Below are positions 26,224 through 34,676 of a DNA stretch of 64,000 nt, in pieces. The notes under the pieces are model-generated. The model did not search any database. It was given only the letters and a program-made list of their open reading frames with translations, and had not been told where the DNA came from. The translations under genes were made by a program, and so were the position numbers. The stretch comes from Amycolatopsis dendrobii (GTDB taxonomy: Bacteria > Actinomycetota > Actinomycetes > Mycobacteriales > Pseudonocardiaceae): NCBI RefSeq assembly GCF_014145675.1, contig NZ_JACGZW010000006.1, positions 62,001 through 126,000 of the forward strand, given 5' to 3'. Position 1 is the first letter of the stretch. Each line of letters opens with the position of its first letter.

Positions 26224-26242
26224 CTTCCCACACTTCGGGAAG
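26224..26242. promoter_or_regulatory. palindrome between leuC and ndgR, likely NdgR operator
   Basis: CTTCCC at 26224-26229 and GGGAAG at 26237-26242 are perfect arms around ACACTTC, 13 bases before the ndgR start, with a related TTTCCCAG about 20 bases upstream. The position fits autoregulation of ndgR and control of leuCD. Confidence 0.55.
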
Positions 26243-26255
26243 ATAGTATCGCGTC

Positions 26256-26957
26256 GTGGGACAGCATAGCGGTATCGGAGTACTGGACAAAGCCGTGGCC
26301 GTGCTGCAGGCCGTCGCCGAGGACCCGTGCGGGCTGGCGGAACTGTGCACGCGCACCGGGCTTCCTCGTGCGACGGCGCACCGGCTCGCGGTCGGGCTCG
26401 AAGTGCATCGCCTGTTGCGGCGAGGGCCGGACGGGCGCTGGCGGCCGGGCACCGCGCTCGCCGAACTCGCGGGCGGTTCGACCGACCCGTTGCTCGACGC
26501 GGCGAGTTCGGTGCTGCCGAAGCTTCGGGACATCACCGGCGAAAGCGTTCAGCTTTACCGGCGCGACGGCGTGCAGCGCGTGTGCGTTTCGACCGCGGAA
26601 CCGCCGAGCGGTTTGCGCGACACGGTTCCGATCGGTTCGCGCCTGCCGATGACGGCGGGCTCGGGCGCGAAGGTCCTTGCCGCGTGGTCGGATCCGCACA
26701 CGCAGCGGACGATCCTCGCCGACGCGGTTTACGGCGAACGCACTCTGCTCGAGGTGCGCCGCCGCGGCTGGGCGCAAAGCGTCGCCGAACGCGAGCCCGG
26801 CGTCGCGAGCGTTTCGGCCCCGGTGCGCGATTCCTCCGGCACGGTCGTCGCCGCGGTGTCGGTCTCCGGCCCGATCGAACGCATAGGGCGCAAGCCCGGC
26901 GCCCGGTGGGCGGCGGATCTCCTCGCCGCCGCCGACGCGCTCCAGGAACGCCTCTGA
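26256..26957 (+). CDS. ndgR: IclR-family regulator of leucine and amino-acid genes (NdgR/LtbR type)
   Basis: A 233-residue IclR regulator. It has a winged helix-turn-helix at about 5-65 (GVLDKAVAVLQAVAEDPCGLAEL and GLPRATAHRLAVGLE) and an IclR effector domain with MTAGSGAKVLAAW and ASVSAPVRDSSGTVVAAVSVSGP. Divergent placement next to leuCD is the conserved context of NdgR (Streptomyces), LtbR (Corynebacterium) and Rv2989, which control leuCD and other amino-acid genes. The GTG is at 26256. The 3' end of this gene has a decayed second copy at 27380-27545. Confidence 0.94.
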   Translation: MGQHSGIGVLDKAVAVLQAVAEDPCGLAELCTRTGLPRATAHRLAVGLEVHRLLRRGPDGRWRPGTALAELAGGSTDPLLDAASSVLPKLRDITGESVQLYRRDGVQRVCVSTAEPPSGLRDTVPIGSRLPMTAGSGAKVLAAWSDPHTQRTILADAVYGERTLLEVRRRGWAQSVAEREPGVASVSAPVRDSSGTVVAAVSVSGPIERIGRKPGARWAADLLAAADALQERL

Positions 26958-26986
26958 CGCCCGGCTCCCACCACGCGCCAACCCCA

Positions 26987-27025
26987 GGCCGCCTCTCCGC
27001 CACCCCGGCGGGAGGCGGCCTTTTC
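26987..27025 (+). terminator. terminator after ndgR
   Basis: GGCCGCCTCTCCGCC pairs with GGCGGGAGGCGGCC with a single bulge around ACCCC, followed by TTTTCT, 30 bases after the ndgR stop. Confidence 0.85.
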
Positions 27026-27330
27026 TCGCCCTTGAGACGAACGTCCTCTCCGCAACGCATTGCCGCGACTGCCCTCAGCCGCCTCGTCGCCCCTCCGCCG
27101 GGAGGCGGCCTTTCGCACCGACGCCTCTCGCCCTGACGCGAACGCACTCTCCTCAACGCACGCCGCAACTGGCTCCAGTTGCCTCGTCACCACACCGGCA
27201 TGAGACAGCCTTTTCGCACCGGCACCCCTCCCTCGACACGAACGCACTCCCCTCAACGCACGCCGCAGCCGGCTCCAGCCGCCCCTGCGCGAGGCCGCCT
27301 TTCGCACAAACGATCCCCACCGATGCGGCC
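26987..27330. repeat. imperfect tandem repeat of about 100 bp, three to four units
   Basis: After the ndgR terminator the sequence repeats with a period near 100 bp. Each unit carries a GGAGGCGGCCTTT-like hairpin half, then GACGCGAACGCACTCTCC-like, CAACGCACGCCGCA-like and GGCTCCAGC-like blocks. Units start near 26987, 27092, 27192 and (partial) 27292. There is no open frame shared by the units. They look like decayed duplications of the ndgR terminator region. Confidence 0.65.
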
Positions 27331-27379
27331 CATCGAGAACCCGCCGCTCAACGCACCCCGCGATCGAACCCAAAGCACC

Positions 27380-27545
27380 GCCGAACGCGAACCCGGCACC
27401 GCGAACGTCTTCGCCCGGCGCGCGATTCCTCCGGCACAGCCATCACCGCGGCAGCGACCCGGCCGAACGCACCGCCCCGCAAGCCCGCCCGACAGAGCTC
27501 CCCGCCGCCGGCGACCCGCCCCCGGGAACGCCTCCGCCGCCCGGC
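27380..27545 (+). pseudogene. decayed duplicate of the ndgR 3' end
   Basis: The bases aligned from 27380 follow ndgR 26784-26965 closely: GCCGAACGCGARCCCGGC at the start, GCGCGATTCCTCCGGCAC in the middle, and GGGAACGCCTC near the end. Small deletions break the frame after about 12 codons. A terminator-like remnant follows. No N-terminal ndgR sequence precedes it. It shows that the ndgR end was copied between ndgR and the second hupB. Confidence 0.75.
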
Positions 27546-27829
27546 CCGCCGCTCCGCCACGCCCGTGCGAGGCAGTCTTTTTCGCGCGGTTTTCGATCGT
27601 CCTCAGTAGACCGTCCGGCCCCTTCGGAGGTCGTCCGAGCGGCCGCGCGGCAGCCGGCCGCGAACCCGCAAGAAAAGGCAAAACCGCAGGACAGCGGGTG
27701 TCTACATGCGACTTTGCCGGTGCCGCAAGCACTCTGGCGGGTCTTCCGGCCAGTGAAAGAATCCGGTGCTTCGAGCCTCCCGCCCGCCGTCCGGTTACCC
27801 GACACGGCAACGAAAAAGGCAGGTCCCGA

Positions 27830-27858
27830 TTGGACTTGCGAAGTCTATGGGTGATAAT
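27830..27858 (+). promoter_or_regulatory. sigma-70-type promoter of hupB copy 2
   Basis: TTGGAC (27830-27835) and GATAAT (27853-27858) are 17 bases apart, a near-consensus housekeeping promoter. It lies 55 bases before the start codon in a locally AT-richer stretch. Confidence 0.75.
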
Positions 27859-27913
27859 GACTGCGTTCGGCCTGTATGGCCGTATAAAACAAGTTCTGGT
27901 TGGAGGAACTGGA

Positions 27914-28537
27914 ATGGCCAACAAGGCCCAGCTGATCGAAGCTCTGTCGGAGCGCATCGGCGACAAGAAGGCAGCCGCGGAAGCCGTCGACGGTCTCGTC
28001 GACATCATCATCCGCACCGTCCACAAGGGCGAAAAGGTCACCATCACCGGCTTCGGTGTCTTCGAAAAGCGCGCTCGTGCCGCCCGCACCGCGCGCAACC
28101 CGCGCACCGGCGAAGCCGTGCGGGTCAAGAAGACCAACGTTCCGGCGTTCCGCGCGGGCACCACGTTCAAGGACGTCATCTCCGGCTCCAAGAAGCTGCC
28201 GAAGGCGACTGCCGTGAAGCGTGCGACCGCCAGCACCGCGAAGGCGACCGCCACCCGCGCCACGGCGACGACCACCACTCGCGCCAAGGCCGCCGCTGCC
28301 AAGCCGGCCGCCACCCGCACCCGCGCCACCGCGGCCAAGGCTCCCGCCAAGGCCACCGCCGCGAAGGCCACCACCACCCGCGCCAAGGCGACCGCCACCA
28401 AGGCCACCGCGGCCAAGGCGGCTCCGAAGGCCACCACCACGCGGGCGAAGGCCGCCGCCAAGCCGGCCGCCAAGAAGACCACGGCGACCGCGAAGAAGGC
28501 TCCGGCCAAGCGCACCTCGGCCGCGAAGAAGAAGTAA
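27914..28537 (+). CDS. hupB: HU-type nucleoid protein with long basic tail, copy 2
   Basis: A 207-residue paralogue of copy 1. The HU domain differs at only a few positions (for example ERIGDKKAAAE for ERLGDKKVASE, HKGEKVTI for NKGEKVNI). The basic tail of PAAT/TTRAKA repeats differs in length and order, but both end KKAPAKRTSAAKKK. The ribosome-site region (TTGGAGG(G/A)ACTGGA before the ATG) is also shared, so the duplication included the 5' leader. The two copies read away from each other, with leuD, leuC and ndgR between them. Confidence 0.96.
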   Translation: MANKAQLIEALSERIGDKKAAAEAVDGLVDIIIRTVHKGEKVTITGFGVFEKRARAARTARNPRTGEAVRVKKTNVPAFRAGTTFKDVISGSKKLPKATAVKRATASTAKATATRATATTTTRAKAAAAKPAATRTRATAAKAPAKATAAKATTTRAKATATKATAAKAAPKATTTRAKAAAKPAAKKTTATAKKAPAKRTSAAKKK

Positions 28538-28560
28538 CTCCGGTTCCCCGGAACCTGACC

Positions 28561-28618
28561 GCAAGCCCCGCCCGGCTTCTCCCCGGGCGGGGCTTGCCGC
28601 ATCTCTGCCCTTTTTTCC
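28561..28618 (+). terminator. terminator after hupB copy 2
   Basis: GCAAGCCCCGCCCGG (28561-28575) pairs perfectly with CCGGGCGGGGCTTGC (28583-28597). A run of six T follows at 28612. It lies 24 bases after the stop. Confidence 0.85.
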
Positions 28619-29277
28619 GCCCTGCGCGCACTGTCCGGCATTCGGAGCAAACCGCGCAGCCCGCGCCGATTCCGAAGCGGCGGCAGAGCGCCGCCAAGAT
28701 CCGTTGGCGCGCTTGCCCGTCCGGATCTCGCGGACCGCGAAGCGACAGCCGGTACGACAACCGGGTCCGGACGGCGGGCATTGTCCCCGCCGGACCACAT
28801 CCGCGCAGCGCGAAGGAAATCGACGAAACGGCTCGCCGTTTTCCCGATCACATCGGCCATCTCGCGGCCGTCTTCAGTCGATCACCTGTTCCCCCAAGCA
28901 ACTGCGAACGCCCGCGCGAAGCGGTCGCCGGGGTTTCCTTGCTGTGCCCGGTTCGCCACCAAGCGTGGCCGTCGGGTGTCCGCGATCACCCAGGCCACGC
29001 AAGGTCCACAACAGACTTTCGGGTTGTTATGCGAACGTGACAACCACACACCGTGGCCGCAGGTAATCCAGTCGGGCGAACAGGCGAATCCGGACTGGTT
29101 TCGCCAGCGCACACCGTCTTTTCCCCGCTGCCGCACCGGTGTCTCGCGAGCGCGCGCACCGCGCCGGCGAAAGTGGGTGCCGGGCCACGAAAACCGGCCG
29201 TCATCGGTGAACCGGTCGCGCGATCGGCTCCGATCAGTGTTGGTCTATGCAATCATGTCGCCCGGCAAGGACCCCGA
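28619..29277. other. gene-free region upstream of proV
   Basis: No frame here looks coding. At 29022-29045 GGTTGT and ACAACC flank a 12-base spacer, a possible operator. The last 60 bases before proV are AT-richer (GGTCTATGCAATCATG) and probably hold its promoter. The length of over 600 bases is large for this genome and suits an osmotically controlled promoter, but I cannot point to a specific site. Confidence 0.4.
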
Positions 29278-30504
29278 ATGCGAGAACATGAGACGACTGT
29301 GCCGATAGTTCGTGTGGAGAAGCTGTACAAAGTGTTCGGCCGCCGGGCGGAAGAAGCGGTCGGCAAGCTGGAGAACGGCGCCGACCGCGCCGAATTGGAG
29401 CTGCCCGGCGTGACCGCGGCGGTGATCGACGCCTCCTTCACCGTGGAGCGCGGCGAAATTTTCGTGGTGATGGGACTGTCCGGTTCGGGCAAGTCGACCC
29501 TGCTGCGCACGCTGAACGGATTGCTCCCGGCCACTTCCGGCCGGGTGCTGGTCGACGACATCGACCTGACCGACAAGTCCGCGGGACAGGTGCGCGAGCT
29601 GCGCCAGCGGCGGATGAGCATGGTGTTCCAGCACTTCGCGCTGTTCCCGCACCGCACGGTCGCGGAGAACGTCGCCTACGGGCTGAGCGTGCAGAACGCT
29701 CCGCGCGAGCGGCAGCGCGAACGCACCGCCGAAGCGCTGGAGATGGTCGGGCTCACCGGATGGGAGGACCGGTTGCCCGGTCAGCTTTCCGGCGGGATGC
29801 GCCAGCGCGTCGGCCTCGCCCGCGCGCTGGCCGCGGACACCGAGATCCTGCTGATGGACGAGGCGTTCAGCGCGCTGGACCCGTTGATCCGCAAGGAGAT
29901 GCAGGACCAGCTCCTGACGCTGCAGCGGCAGCTGGGCAAAACGATCGTGTTCATCACGCACGACCTCAACGAGGCCATGCGCCTCGGCGACCGGATCGCG
30001 ATGATGCGCGACGGCCGGATCGTGCAGGTCGCGACCGCGCAGGAGATGCTCACCGAACCGGCCGACGAATACGTCGCGAAGTTCGTCCGCGATGTCGACC
30101 GTTCCCGGGTGCTCACCGCGTCCGCCGTGATGGCGCCCGCGGACATCTCGTTCACCCCGGCCACGACCGTCGCCGAAGCGCTGGAAACGATGCGCCGGAA
30201 CGAACTCTCGGGCGTGCTGGTGACCGAGGACGGCAAGTTCGCCGGCGCGGTCGACCGGCGCGCGGTGAGCGAAGCCGCCGACCGCGGCACGGAAACCATC
30301 GCCGGGCTCGTCGACCGTTCCGCCGCGCGCACCGCCCCGGAAACCCAGATGGCCGACCTGTTCGGCCACGCCGCTTCCGCGCCCGCGCCGCTCGCGGTGG
30401 TCGACGACGGCGGCGTGCTGCTCGGCGCGGTGACCCGCGAGGCGCTGCTGAACGCGCTGAGCTCAGGAGAAAACGACGAACAGGAGGTGAACGCCCGTGT
30501 CTGA
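29278..30504 (+). CDS. proV: glycine betaine/proline ABC transporter ATPase with CBS domains
   Basis: Powers uptake of compatible solutes. The 408 residues have Walker A GLSGSGKST (67-75), the Q-loop MSMVFQHFALFPHRTV, the signature QLSGGMRQRVGLARAL, Walker B LLMDEAFSALDP, and two C-terminal CBS motifs (about 290-395) that sense ionic strength in OpuA-type transporters. The ATG at 29278 has AAGGA upstream. It overlaps proW by eight bases. Confidence 0.95.
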   Translation: MREHETTVPIVRVEKLYKVFGRRAEEAVGKLENGADRAELELPGVTAAVIDASFTVERGEIFVVMGLSGSGKSTLLRTLNGLLPATSGRVLVDDIDLTDKSAGQVRELRQRRMSMVFQHFALFPHRTVAENVAYGLSVQNAPRERQRERTAEALEMVGLTGWEDRLPGQLSGGMRQRVGLARALAADTEILLMDEAFSALDPLIRKEMQDQLLTLQRQLGKTIVFITHDLNEAMRLGDRIAMMRDGRIVQVATAQEMLTEPADEYVAKFVRDVDRSRVLTASAVMAPADISFTPATTVAEALETMRRNELSGVLVTEDGKFAGAVDRRAVSEAADRGTETIAGLVDRSAARTAPETQMADLFGHAASAPAPLAVVDDGGVLLGAVTREALLNALSSGENDEQEVNARV

Positions 30505-31381
30505 CAGCGTCCTCTTCGGCGATCTGCCGCAGATTCCCGTCGGCACCTGGTTCAAGGCGATCATCGACTGGCTGCAGGGCAACATCGGCCCGTTCTTCGA
30601 TTTCGTCGAAACCGTCGTCAGCGGCGCGATCAACGGACTTTCCTCGGCCCTGACCTGGGTGCCGTGGCCCGTGCTGCTCGTGATTTTCGCGGCGCTCGGC
30701 TGGTGGCTGCGCGGCTGGAAGTTCGGCCTCGGCTCGGCGATCGGGTTCGCGCTCATCGACAGCCTCCGCGAATTCCCGTCCGCGATGCAGACCCTGTCGC
30801 AGGTGCTGATTTCCGGCGTGGTCGCGGTGGTGATCGCGGTGCCGGTCGGGATCGCGGCCGCGCGCAACGAAACAGTGAGCCGGATCGTGAAGCCGGTGCT
30901 GGACTTCATGCAGACGCTGCCCGCGTTCGTGTACCTGATCCCGGTCATCTTCTTCTTCTCGATCGGCGCGGTGCCGGGCGTGGTGGCGACTGTCGTGTTC
31001 TCGCTGCCGCCGGGCGTGCGGCTGACCGAACTCGGCATCCGCCAGGTCGACCCGGAAATGGTCGAGGCGGGCGAGGCGTTCGGCTCGCCGCCGCGGCGGA
31101 TCCTGCGGGAGATCCAGATCCCGCTCGCGATGCCGTCGATCATGGCCGGGATCAACCAGATCATCATGCTGTCGCTGTCGATGGTCGTGATCTCCGGCAT
31201 GGTCGGCGCGCCGGGACTCGGCGCCGAGGTGTACGCCGCGGTCACGAGCCTCAAGCTGGACCTGGGTTTCCAAGCCGGTCTCAGCGTCGTCGTGCTGGCG
31301 ATCTACCTCGACCGGCTCACCTCCTCGCTCGGGGCGCGCTCGGCGGTGGGCCGCGCCCTCCGCCGGGCCGACGCGGCCTGA
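30497..31381 (+). CDS. proW: glycine betaine/proline ABC transporter permease
   Basis: The inner-membrane channel subunit: 294 residues, with six or so helices and the permease EAA loop (EMVEAGEAFGSPPRRILREIQIPLAMPSI). An N-terminal amphipathic region precedes the first helix, as in ProW. The GTG at 30497 lies inside the proV end, giving translational coupling. Confidence 0.95.
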   Translation: MSDSVLFGDLPQIPVGTWFKAIIDWLQGNIGPFFDFVETVVSGAINGLSSALTWVPWPVLLVIFAALGWWLRGWKFGLGSAIGFALIDSLREFPSAMQTLSQVLISGVVAVVIAVPVGIAAARNETVSRIVKPVLDFMQTLPAFVYLIPVIFFFSIGAVPGVVATVVFSLPPGVRLTELGIRQVDPEMVEAGEAFGSPPRRILREIQIPLAMPSIMAGINQIIMLSLSMVVISGMVGAPGLGAEVYAAVTSLKLDLGFQAGLSVVVLAIYLDRLTSSLGARSAVGRALRRADAA

Positions 31382-31414
31382 TCCACCTCCACCGCAACGA
31401 GAAAGGACGAACGA

Positions 31415-32323
31415 GTGCGCACATCGAAACGCTTCGGCCGGATCATCGCCATCGGCGCCGCCGTGACGGCCCTGGTCGGCCTCACCGCGGCGTGCGGCGG
31501 CCGGGAGTCCCAGTCGGGCAACAGCCAGGAAGCCAAGAGCGTCACCATCGGCTACATCAACTGGGACGAGGACGTCGCCCTCACCAACCTGTACCAGGCG
31601 GTGCTGGAGGAGAAGGGCTACCAGGTCAAGACGCAGATGCTCGACGTCGGCCCGATCTACGCGGGTCTCGCGAAGGGCGACGTCGACCTGTTCCTCGACT
31701 CGTGGCTGCCCGCGACGCACAAGCAGTACTGGGACCAGTACCACAACCAGCTCGAAGACCTGGGCGTCTGGTACGACAAGGCGACGCTGAACCTCGCCGT
31801 GCCGAACTACGTGAGCGACGTCAACAGCATCGCCGACCTCAAGGACAAGGCGAGCATGTTCGGCGGCAAGATCACCGGCATCGAGGCGAGCGCGGGCGAG
31901 ACGGGCATCGTGCAGAAGGACGCGATCCCGCAGTACGGCCTCGACGGCGCGATGACCCTGCAGAACTCGTCGACCACCGCGATGCTGGCCGCGCTCGACA
32001 GCTCGATCAAGGCGAAGAAGCCGATCGTCGTGACGCTGTGGCACCCGCACTGGGCGTACTCGCGCTACCAGCTCAAGGATCTCAAGGACCCGAAGGGCGC
32101 GATGGGCAAGGGCGAGCAGATCCACGCGCTGGGCCGCAAGGGCTTCGAGAAGGACTTCCCGGCGCTCGCCGGCGTGGCCAAGAAGCTGAAGATGTCCGAC
32201 GCGGACCTCGGTTCGCTCGAGGACGCGATCCAGAAGGCCCCGAAGGGCCAGGAGAAGACCGCCGCCAAGCAGTGGGCGGATCAGCACAAGCAGTTCGTGG
32301 ACCAGGCTTTCGCCGGTCTCTGA
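31415..32323 (+). CDS. proX: glycine betaine-binding lipoprotein
   Basis: Extracytoplasmic solute-binding protein (OpuAC fold) that delivers betaine-like solutes to ProW. The 302 residues start with a lipoprotein signal whose lipobox is LTAAC with lipidated Cys27. The binding domain shows VTIGYINWDEDVALTNLYQAVLEEKGY, DLFLDSWLPATHKQYW and TLWHPHWAYSRYQLKDL, which contain the Trp residues of the aromatic cage. The GTG is at 31415, 33 bases after proW. Confidence 0.95.
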   Translation: MRTSKRFGRIIAIGAAVTALVGLTAACGGRESQSGNSQEAKSVTIGYINWDEDVALTNLYQAVLEEKGYQVKTQMLDVGPIYAGLAKGDVDLFLDSWLPATHKQYWDQYHNQLEDLGVWYDKATLNLAVPNYVSDVNSIADLKDKASMFGGKITGIEASAGETGIVQKDAIPQYGLDGAMTLQNSSTTAMLAALDSSIKAKKPIVVTLWHPHWAYSRYQLKDLKDPKGAMGKGEQIHALGRKGFEKDFPALAGVAKKLKMSDADLGSLEDAIQKAPKGQEKTAAKQWADQHKQFVDQAFAGL

Positions 32324-32334
32324 ACCAGCGCCGG

Positions 32335-32380
32335 ACGACCCCGCCTCCCGTTCGCCGGGACGGCGGGGTCGTTTCTTTTT
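32335..32380 (+). terminator. terminator after proX
   Basis: ACGACCCCGCC (32335-32345) pairs with GGCGGGGTCGT (32362-32372) with an inner TCCCG/CGGGA stem, then a T run (TTCTTTTT). Confidence 0.9.
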
Positions 32381-32400
32381 CAACCTGCGGGGCAGTTGAA
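32379..32400. promoter_or_regulatory. inverted repeat upstream of the MarR gene
   Basis: TTCAAC and GTTGAA are perfect 6-bp arms with a 10-base spacer, a size suited to a MarR dimer. It lies 79 bases before the MarR start and overlaps the end of the proX terminator tail. Confidence 0.4.
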
Positions 32401-32478
32401 GTGGCCCGATTCCCCCTGATTCGTTGCCCAGCACCGTTATCGAGCGGAATCCGCCGCGCGATGCGGCACACTGGGCAC

Positions 32479-32979
32479 ATGTCTCGCGCGCCGATTTCTG
32501 CCCGCACCGACGTACCCGACGACGTCGACGCGGTCACCGAAGCCGTGCTCACCGCTTCCCGGCTGCTCGTCGCGGTGTCCGCGCGGTCCATCGCCTCCGT
32601 CGGCGACCTCGTCACGGTGCCGCAATTCCGGCTGCTGGTGGTGCTGCACTCCCGCGGCCCGCTGAAACAGGCCACGCTCGCCGAACATCTCGGCGTCACG
32701 CCGTCCACCGCGAGCCGGATGATCGACCGCCTGGTCGCCGTCGCGCTGGTCGCCCGGCTGGGCAATCCGTCGTCCCGGCGCGAGGTCGTCATCGAACTCA
32801 CCCGGGAAGGCGACCGAATCGTGCGCGCCGTCACGCAGCGACGGCGTCGCGAAATCGCCGCCATCGTGGCGAAAATGCCCGAATCGGCCCGCCGCGGCCT
32901 GGTCGACGCGCTGACCGCGTTCGCCGAAGCCGGCGGCGAACCGCCCGCCGGAAATCCGGCCGACGCCGTCTGGGTCTAA
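32479..32979 (+). CDS. MarR-family transcriptional regulator
   Basis: A 166-residue winged-helix regulator: LVTVPQFRLLVVLHSRGPLKQATLAEHLGVTPSTASRMIDRLVAVALVAR is split between the dimerisation helices and the recognition helix, followed by the wing (SSRREVVIELTREG). An ATG at 32461 is an alternative start. The gene is convergent with the TetR gene and their stop codons overlap. The target is unknown; autoregulation through the upstream TTCAAC palindrome is plausible. Confidence 0.9.
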   Translation: MSRAPISARTDVPDDVDAVTEAVLTASRLLVAVSARSIASVGDLVTVPQFRLLVVLHSRGPLKQATLAEHLGVTPSTASRMIDRLVAVALVARLGNPSSRREVVIELTREGDRIVRAVTQRRRREIAAIVAKMPESARRGLVDALTAFAEAGGEPPAGNPADAVWV

Positions 32980-33464
32980 ATTTCCGCCGCCACCGCGCGA
33001 ATTCCGTCGGTCACTTCTTTCGCCGACGGAGCTTCCTCCGGATCGAGCAGCCACTGCACCATCAGCCCGATCACCAACGCGCTCTGCACCGCTCCGCCGA
33101 CCCCGGCGCGCGCCTCCCGCAGCCCCTGCACGAGATGCCCGCGCACGTCCGGTGACCGCTCGGCCTGCACGAGCGCTTCAAGCTGCGCGACCCACAACGC
33201 GCGGTGCTCGCCGAAGCTGTCGATCAGCCGTTGCAGTCCCTGCTCGGAAAGATCGAACGACGAATCCGCGACCTGCCCGCCCAGTTCGTCGACCGCCGCC
33301 ACCAGCGCCTGCGTCAGCAACGCGTCCCGCGACCCGAAGTGGTAGCCGATCGCCGCGTGACTGACCCCCGCCGCGGCCGCGATGTCGCGCACCGTCGTGT
33401 TGCCCCAGCCCCGCTCGATCAAGCAGCGCTTCGCCCCGGCCAGCAGATCCTCGCGATTGCCCAT
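32976..33464 (-). CDS. TetR-family repressor
   Basis: A 162-residue TetR protein with the helix-turn-helix TTVRDIAAAAGVSHAAIGYHFGSRDAL at about 23-49 and a short ligand-binding domain, smaller than the usual 190 residues. The ATG is at 33464. It is divergent from the FAD monooxygenase gene. The 85-base gap holds three phased 13-bp repeats, the likely operator, so it probably represses both genes until a substrate of the monooxygenase binds. Confidence 0.9.
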   Translation of the reverse strand: MGNREDLLAGAKRCLIERGWGNTTVRDIAAAAGVSHAAIGYHFGSRDALLTQALVAAVDELGGQVADSSFDLSEQGLQRLIDSFGEHRALWVAQLEALVQAERSPDVRGHLVQGLREARAGVGGAVQSALVIGLMVQWLLDPEEAPSAKEVTDGIRAVAAEI

Positions 33465-33490
33465 GGCGCACAGCCTAGCCGAATTCTTGC

Positions 33491-33529
33491 CCAGATGGTT
33501 TATCCAGATGGTTTGACCAAATGGTCAAG
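33491..33529. promoter_or_regulatory. three phased 13-bp repeats, likely TetR operator
   Basis: CCAGATGGTT at 33491 and 33504, and CCAAATGGTC at 33517, repeat exactly every 13 bp. The last unit sits inside the perfect palindrome TTGACCAAATGGTCAA (33513-33528). The element lies midway between the divergent starts. Confidence 0.7.
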
Positions 33530-33549
33530 CACCGGCTACGGTCTCTCCC

Positions 33550-34605
33550 ATGGCCTCCTCGAACGTCCTGATCTCCGGTGCCGGCGTGGCCGGCGCCACC
33601 CTCGCCGAACTCCTCACCCGCTCCGGCCACCGCGTGACGATCGTCGAACGCGCCCCCGCCCTCCGGCGCACCGGTTACGCCGTGGATTTCCGCGGTGCCG
33701 CCTTCGATGTCCTGTCCGAACTGGGCATCCTCGACGACGTCCGCCAGCACGACACGAAAATGACCGGCACCGCCATCGTCGACCGCGACGGCACCCAGGT
33801 GGACCTGCTGCCCGCCGAAGCTTTCGCGGGCGAACTGGAGGTGCCGAAGCACGTCCTGAACGAGCTGCTGTACGACCTGACTGTCGATCATGTCGAGTAC
33901 CGCTTCGGCACCTCGATCACGGCGCTGACGCAAACTGAGGCCGCCGTGACCGCGGAACTGACCGACGGCTCCACGGAGACCTACGACCTCGTTTTCGGCG
34001 CGGACGGCGTGTACTCGAAGGTCCGCCAGCTGGCCTTCGCCCCGCACTCAGCGGTGTTGCAGCACCTTGGCCTCTCCGGCGCGGGCTTCACCATGCCGAA
34101 CTTCCTGGACTTGGACCACAGCGGCCTCCTCCGCACCGCCGACGGCACCGCGGTCTACCTGTTCAGCTCAGCAGATCCAGACCGTCTCACCGTGAGCCTG
34201 TCCTTCGGAACGACCTCGGGAGCCCTCGACCGCCTCCCCCGCTCCGAGCAGGAAGCAGCGACACGCGCCGCCTTCGCCGGTGACGCTTGGCACACGCCTC
34301 GCCTGCTCGAGGCGATGTCGGAGGCTTCGGATTTCTACTTCAGCTCGAGCACCCAGGTGCACCTGGACCACTGGTCGACCGGCCGCATCGCCCTGGTGGG
34401 AGACGCCGGATACTGCGCCGCGCCCACGGCGGGCATGGGCACCTCGCAAGCCCTGCTCGGCGCCCGTTCACTGGCCCGGCACCTGACGGCCGCGGCATAC
34501 CCGGAGGCCTTCGCTCGGTACGAGGCCGAACTCCGGCCGTATGTGACCGAAAACCAGGCGAATGGCCGCTCAGCGGCCGCGATGTTCGGCGGCGCACCGG
34601 ATTGA
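33550..34605 (+). CDS. FAD-dependent monooxygenase (TetX/aromatic hydroxylase type)
   Basis: A flavoprotein hydroxylase of 351 residues with the dinucleotide loop VLISGAGVAGATLAELL (6-22), VFGADGVYSKVRQ (the DG motif) and the FAD-binding GRIALVGDAGYCAAPTAGMG. These define group A flavin monooxygenases that use NAD(P)H and O2. The C-terminal helix is short. Divergence from a TetR regulator is common for drug- or aromatic-inactivating members; the substrate cannot be read from sequence. Confidence 0.9.
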   Translation: MASSNVLISGAGVAGATLAELLTRSGHRVTIVERAPALRRTGYAVDFRGAAFDVLSELGILDDVRQHDTKMTGTAIVDRDGTQVDLLPAEAFAGELEVPKHVLNELLYDLTVDHVEYRFGTSITALTQTEAAVTAELTDGSTETYDLVFGADGVYSKVRQLAFAPHSAVLQHLGLSGAGFTMPNFLDLDHSGLLRTADGTAVYLFSSADPDRLTVSLSFGTTSGALDRLPRSEQEAATRAAFAGDAWHTPRLLEAMSEASDFYFSSSTQVHLDHWSTGRIALVGDAGYCAAPTAGMGTSQALLGARSLARHLTAAAYPEAFARYEAELRPYVTENQANGRSAAAMFGGAPD

Positions 34606-34639
34606 TCTTTGCTTTCCCCGATCCCGGCACAGACAACAA

Positions 34640-34671
34640 AGCCCGGTTGATCTGTACTGATCAACCGGGCT
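34640..34671 (+). terminator. terminator after the FAD monooxygenase
   Basis: AGCCCGGTTGATC (34640-34652) pairs perfectly with GATCAACCGGGCT (34659-34671) around TGTACT. It lies six bases before the 3' end of the tRNA-Glu gene on the other strand and can stop both transcripts. Confidence 0.8.
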
Positions 34672-34676
34672 GACTG

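Noticed and set aside
26111..26255. Leader-peptide attenuator upstream of leuC
   Set aside because: I find no short frame rich in Leu, Ile or Val and no terminator stem with a T run before leuC.
32979..33464. Short TetR protein as a truncated pseudogene
   Set aside because: The frame is intact, the helix-turn-helix is complete and the divergent operator is in place; 162 residues is short but workable.
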